From assembly GCA_958434805.1 (NCBI GenBank), contig CAUBDX010000057.1, forward strand, positions 1-6,453: a stretch of 6,453 nt of DNA. The letters are read 5' to 3'. The DNA is from an uncultured Phocaeicola sp. (GTDB lineage: Bacteria; Bacteroidota; Bacteroidia; Bacteroidales; Bacteroidaceae). Position numbers and translations under genes: made by a program. Positions 4,761 to 6,453 of the stretch are shown piece after piece. Below the pieces are notes generated by a model. That model made no database searches. It saw only the letters and a list, made by a program, of their open reading frames with translations, and was not told where the DNA came from. Positions within the stretch are counted from its first letter, which is position 1, and every line of letters begins with the position of its first letter.

Positions 4761-6371
4761 ATGTTAAGACAGACCAACCAACAACCAATTACCGCCCTTT
4801 ACCCAAGACTTTCCCATGAGGACGAGCTGCAAGGCGAGAGCAATTCCATTTCCAATCAGAAGCGTATCCTTGAAACCTATGCAAAGCAGAACGGCTTTTC
4901 CAATCTGCGCTGGTACACGGACGACGGTTATTCTGGTGCGAACTTTCAAAGACCCGGTTTTCAAGCCATGCTTGCGGACATTGAAGCCGGAAAAGTCGGG
5001 ACAGTTATCGTAAAGGATATGTCGAGGTTAGGGCGAAACTACCTGCAAGTGGGAATGTACACGGAAATGGTTTTCCCACAGAAAGGCGTCCGCTTCATCG
5101 CTATCAATGACGGAGTGGACAGCGCACAGGGCGACAATGACTTTGCCCCGCTGCGGAATATCTTTAACGAATGGCTGGTGAGAGATACGAGCAAGAAAAT
5201 CAAAGCAGTAAAACGCTCAAAAGGCATGAGTGGCAAGCCCATCACAAGCAAGCCTGTGTATGGCTACCTCATGGACGAGGACGAAAATTTCATTATTGAC
5301 GAGGAAGCCGCACCCGTAGTCAAGCAGATATACAACCTCTGCCTTGCCGGGAATGGTCCGACCAAGATAGCCCGTATGCTCACAGAGCAGCAAATCCCCA
5401 CGCCGGGGACGCTGGAATACCGCAGGACGGGCAGCACCCGCCGCTACCACCCCGGCTATGAGTGCAAGTGGGCGACCAATACCGTTGTGCATATCCTTGA
5501 AAACCGGGAATACACAGGCTGTCTGGTAAACTTCAAGACGGAAAAACTCTCTTACAAAGTCAAGCACAGTGTAGAAAATCCCCCGGAAAAGCAAGTGATT
5601 TTCGAGAACCACCACGAGCCTATCATAGACACCCAAACATGGGAACGGGTGCAGGAGCTTCGCAAGCAGCGCAAACGCCCCAACCGCTATGATGAAGTGG
5701 GCTTGTTCTCCGGCATACTGTTCTGTGCGGACTGCGGCAGTGTGATGTATCAGCAGCGATACCAGACGGACAAGCGCAAGCAGGACTGTTATATCTGCGG
5801 CAACTACAAGAAACGCACCCATGACTGTACGGCGCACTTTATCCGCACCGACCTCTTGACCGCTGGTGTACTCTCCAATCTGCGGAAAGTGACAAGCTAT
5901 GCGGCAAAGCATGAAGCCCGGTTTATGAAGCTCTTGATTGAGCAGAACGAGGACGGGGGCAAACGCAGGAACGCCGCCAAGAAAAAGGAACTGGAAGCCG
6001 CCGAGAAACGCATAGCCGAGTTATCCGCTATCTTCAAGCGGCTGTATGAGGACAGCGTGACCGGGCGCATATCAGACGAGCGTTTCACAGAGCTGTCGGC
6101 AGACTATGAAGCAGAGCAACGGGAACTGAAAGAAAGAGCCGCCGCTATCCAAGCGGAGCTTTCCAAAGCACAGGAAGCCACCGTGAACGCAGAAAAGTTT
6201 ATGAATGTTGTCCGGCGGCATACCAGCTTTGAAGAACTTACCCCTACTCTGCTGCGGGAGTTTGTAGAGAAAATCGTTGTGCATGAGTGCAGCTATGACG
6301 AGAACAAGACCCGCAGACAGGACATTGAGATTTATTATTCTTTTGTTGGCAAGGTGGACTTGCCCGAATAA
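4761..6371 (+). CDS. tnpX: Large serine recombinase (TnpX-type, DUF4368 family)
   Basis: This 536-residue site-specific recombinase excises and integrates the element through a 5'-phosphoserine link. The start is ATG 4761, five bases after GGAGG (4751-4755). The N-terminal resolvase domain (about 10-160) has YPRLS with catalytic Ser18, the arginine-bearing VKDMSRLGRNY (84-94; R89, R92), and a helix leading into the Recombinase domain (about 165-300). A zinc beta-ribbon follows: C322 and C325 (FCADCG) with C346 and C356. Residues 400-480 form a coiled coil, the part that usually controls integration versus excision, and the end (about 480-536, FVEKIVVHECSYDENKTR) fits DUF4368. It is shorter than Tn4451 TnpX (about 700 residues) but all domains are present, so it looks intact. 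It has its own promoter and dyad upstream and a terminator downstream. Confidence 0.93.
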   Translation: MLRQTNQQPITALYPRLSHEDELQGESNSISNQKRILETYAKQNGFSNLRWYTDDGYSGANFQRPGFQAMLADIEAGKVGTVIVKDMSRLGRNYLQVGMYTEMVFPQKGVRFIAINDGVDSAQGDNDFAPLRNIFNEWLVRDTSKKIKAVKRSKGMSGKPITSKPVYGYLMDEDENFIIDEEAAPVVKQIYNLCLAGNGPTKIARMLTEQQIPTPGTLEYRRTGSTRRYHPGYECKWATNTVVHILENREYTGCLVNFKTEKLSYKVKHSVENPPEKQVIFENHHEPIIDTQTWERVQELRKQRKRPNRYDEVGLFSGILFCADCGSVMYQQRYQTDKRKQDCYICGNYKKRTHDCTAHFIRTDLLTAGVLSNLRKVTSYAAKHEARFMKLLIEQNEDGGKRRNAAKKKELEAAEKRIAELSAIFKRLYEDSVTGRISDERFTELSADYEAEQRELKERAAAIQAELSKAQEATVNAEKFMNVVRRHTSFEELTPTLLREFVEKIVVHECSYDENKTRRQDIEIYYSFVGKVDLPE

Positions 6372-6373
6372 CC

Positions 6374-6428
6374 GCCCGACCTATCCGACACAATGCGCAA
6401 GTGCCGGATAGGAACGGCAAAATTTTTT
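6374..6428 (+). terminator. Rho-independent terminator after the recombinase
   Basis: CCTATCCG (6380-6387) pairs perfectly with CGGATAGG (6405-6412). An inner CAC/GTG (6389-6391 with 6401-6403) and an outer GCC/GGC (6374-6376 with 6416-6418) extend it. AAAA and six T follow (6419-6428). It begins three bases after the recombinase stop codon and likely ends its transcript. The loop is long and the U-run is a few bases from the main stem, so efficiency is unclear. Confidence 0.65.
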
Positions 6429-6453
6429 ACACTTCTATTACTTCTTTATCGCA

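Larger units (their letters stand above)
56..6453 (+). mobile_element. Partial integrative mobilisable/conjugative element, serine-recombinase end
   Basis: The block runs oriT-like region, mobC, MOBP relaxase, Cys-rich small protein, replication initiator, DnaC-like loader, tnpW, serine recombinase. All genes point the same way with short or overlapping junctions. This order is familiar from clostridial ICEs and mobilisable elements. TnpW with TnpX recalls Tn4451/Tn4453, but those carry a Mob_Pre-type (MOBV) TnpZ, whereas this relaxase has MOBP-type motifs. No cargo such as a resistance gene and no mating-pore genes are visible. The left end is outside the window, and no attachment site can be assigned at the right edge. 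Confidence 0.75.

Noticed and set aside
5217..5912. Minus-strand open frame of 231 codons opposite the recombinase
   Set aside because: The + strand carries the Recombinase domain and zinc ribbon there; the antisense product has no recognisable motif.
6429..6453. Attachment site or element end at the right edge
   Set aside because: TnpX-type recombinases need very little sequence identity at the crossover, and no left end is available for comparison, so no site can be assigned.

Overview
The window reads as the mobilisation, replication and recombination end of an integrative mobile element from a Gram-positive, anaerobe-type Bacillota host (Clostridia, probably a gut Lachnospiraceae or Ruminococcaceae relative). 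The evidence is the MobC/MOBP-relaxase pair, a Phage_rep_org_N-type initiator, a DnaC-like loader and a TnpW/TnpX-type pair ending in a large serine recombinase, all with strong AGGAGG-type ribosome binding sites. All genes lie on the + strand. Only one end is visible, so I cannot tell whether the whole is a self-transmissible ICE or a smaller mobilisable element; no conjugation-channel genes are in the window.

Layout. Bases 1-55 are the 3' end of a group II intron (half of domain V plus all of domain VI with a bulged branch-point A), so an intron lies just upstream. Bases 56-490 hold no convincing gene but are dense in inverted repeats: an oriT-like cluster (70-196), a terminator-like hairpin (242-267), a long composite hairpin (272-332), a second hairpin (333-352) and an AT dyad (400-417). 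Then come mobC (491-886), an overlapping MOBP relaxase (858-2474), a 64-residue four-cysteine protein (2660-2854), a replication initiator (2844-3584), a DnaC-like ATPase (3581-4420) and tnpW (4433-4624). A 136-base gap carries an extended -10 promoter inside a 13-bp dyad, followed by the serine recombinase (4761-6371) and a terminator (6374-6428).

How it works together (inference from families): the recombinase excises the element as a circle and integrates it. MobC and the relaxase assemble at the oriT-like cluster and nick one strand for transfer. The initiator and the DnaC-like protein would recruit the host replicative helicase to copy the circle or the transferred strand. The mobC-to-tnpW genes are tightly packed, several with overlapping ends, which suggests one operon. 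The recombinase has its own promoter.

The most interesting signal beyond ordinary annotation is inside the initiator gene. At its inter-domain linker, three copies of an 11-bp GACATTTGTCC-like sequence (one inverted, two in tandem) sit directly beside a roughly 55-base purine/AT-rich tract. This resembles a replication origin embedded in its own initiator gene, as in lambda O. The structured mob leader and the dyad around the recombinase promoter are the next most useful observations.
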